DNA of 28,421 nucleotides from Chara braunii. Taxonomy: Eukaryota > Streptophyta > Charophyceae > Charales > Characeae. Numbering within the stretch: the first letter of the stretch is position 1; each line of letters opens with the position of its first letter. A program made the position numbers and the translations under genes. The DNA lies in assembly GCA_003427395.1 (NCBI GenBank), contig BFEA01000304.1, forward strand, positions 767,669 through 796,089. Direction: 5' to 3'. Positions 28,355-28,421 of the stretch are shown one piece after another. The notes under the pieces are model-generated. The model saw only the letters and a list, made by a program, of their open reading frames with translations. It made no database searches and was not told the origin of the DNA.

Positions 28355-28421
<67 letters not shown>
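28355..28421. repeat. (GT)n microsatellite, runs off the window
   Basis: At least 33 uninterrupted GT units to the last base. It lies just outside the inverted repeat, mirroring the (CA)-rich tract outside the left arm. Confidence 0.95.

Overview
The window looks like repeat-rich nuclear DNA from the green plant lineage (a streptophyte alga such as a charophyte, or a land plant). The reasons are a plant-type L1 LINE with an RT plus a C-terminal zinc-binding reverse-transcriptase-associated region, a chromodomain-bearing Ty3/gypsy remnant, TTTAGGG-type telomere-like motifs, tRNA-derived SINE-like repeats, long (CT)n and (GT)n tracts, and no operons or bacterial ribosome-binding sites. A Chara-like genome is my best guess, but the species is not fixed by the sequence. 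No rRNA gene, functional tRNA gene or CRISPR array was seen.

Layout. 1-8500 is non-coding: a GGCC-palindrome cluster, a 16-bp tandem array of TGACGTCA-like sites (875-946), a duplicated A-box-like repeat (1501-1760), a 128-bp tandem duplication (3785-4040), a hierarchical repeat family (4570-5900), and two adjacent homopolymer insertions each flanked by short direct repeats (7009-7117). 8648-11230 holds the only convincing protein-coding region: the large, low-complexity, Ser/Arg/Gly-rich first exon of a probable nuclear protein with up to five SUMO-interacting-motif-like segments and one AT-hook-like segment. It ends at a consensus 5' splice site, so the rest of the protein is not assigned. 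11400-15700 is a series of microsatellites and minisatellites, a C-rich degenerate telomere-like block and small inverted-repeat elements.

16031-17065 is a head-to-tail triplet of tRNA-derived SINE-like elements (minus strand), each followed on the plus strand by an array of 25-bp repeats. 17290-19191 carries several fold-back elements. 20235-20470 resembles an LTR with a primer-binding site. 21366-22340 (minus) is the decayed end of a Ty3/gypsy polyprotein, abutted or interrupted by a decayed L1-type LINE (22347 to about 26614, minus). The LINE is itself interrupted by a 175-bp TTAA-flanked inverted-repeat element and bordered by a 236-bp fold-back element. The right end has (CT)n and (GT)n tracts and an inverted repeat that contains one of them.

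The genes do not form a pathway. The window is one candidate host gene embedded in nested transposon debris. The most unusual signals are the poly-SIM exon, the SINE/minisatellite triplet, the homopolymer-only insertions with apparent target-site duplications, and the number of snap-back elements.
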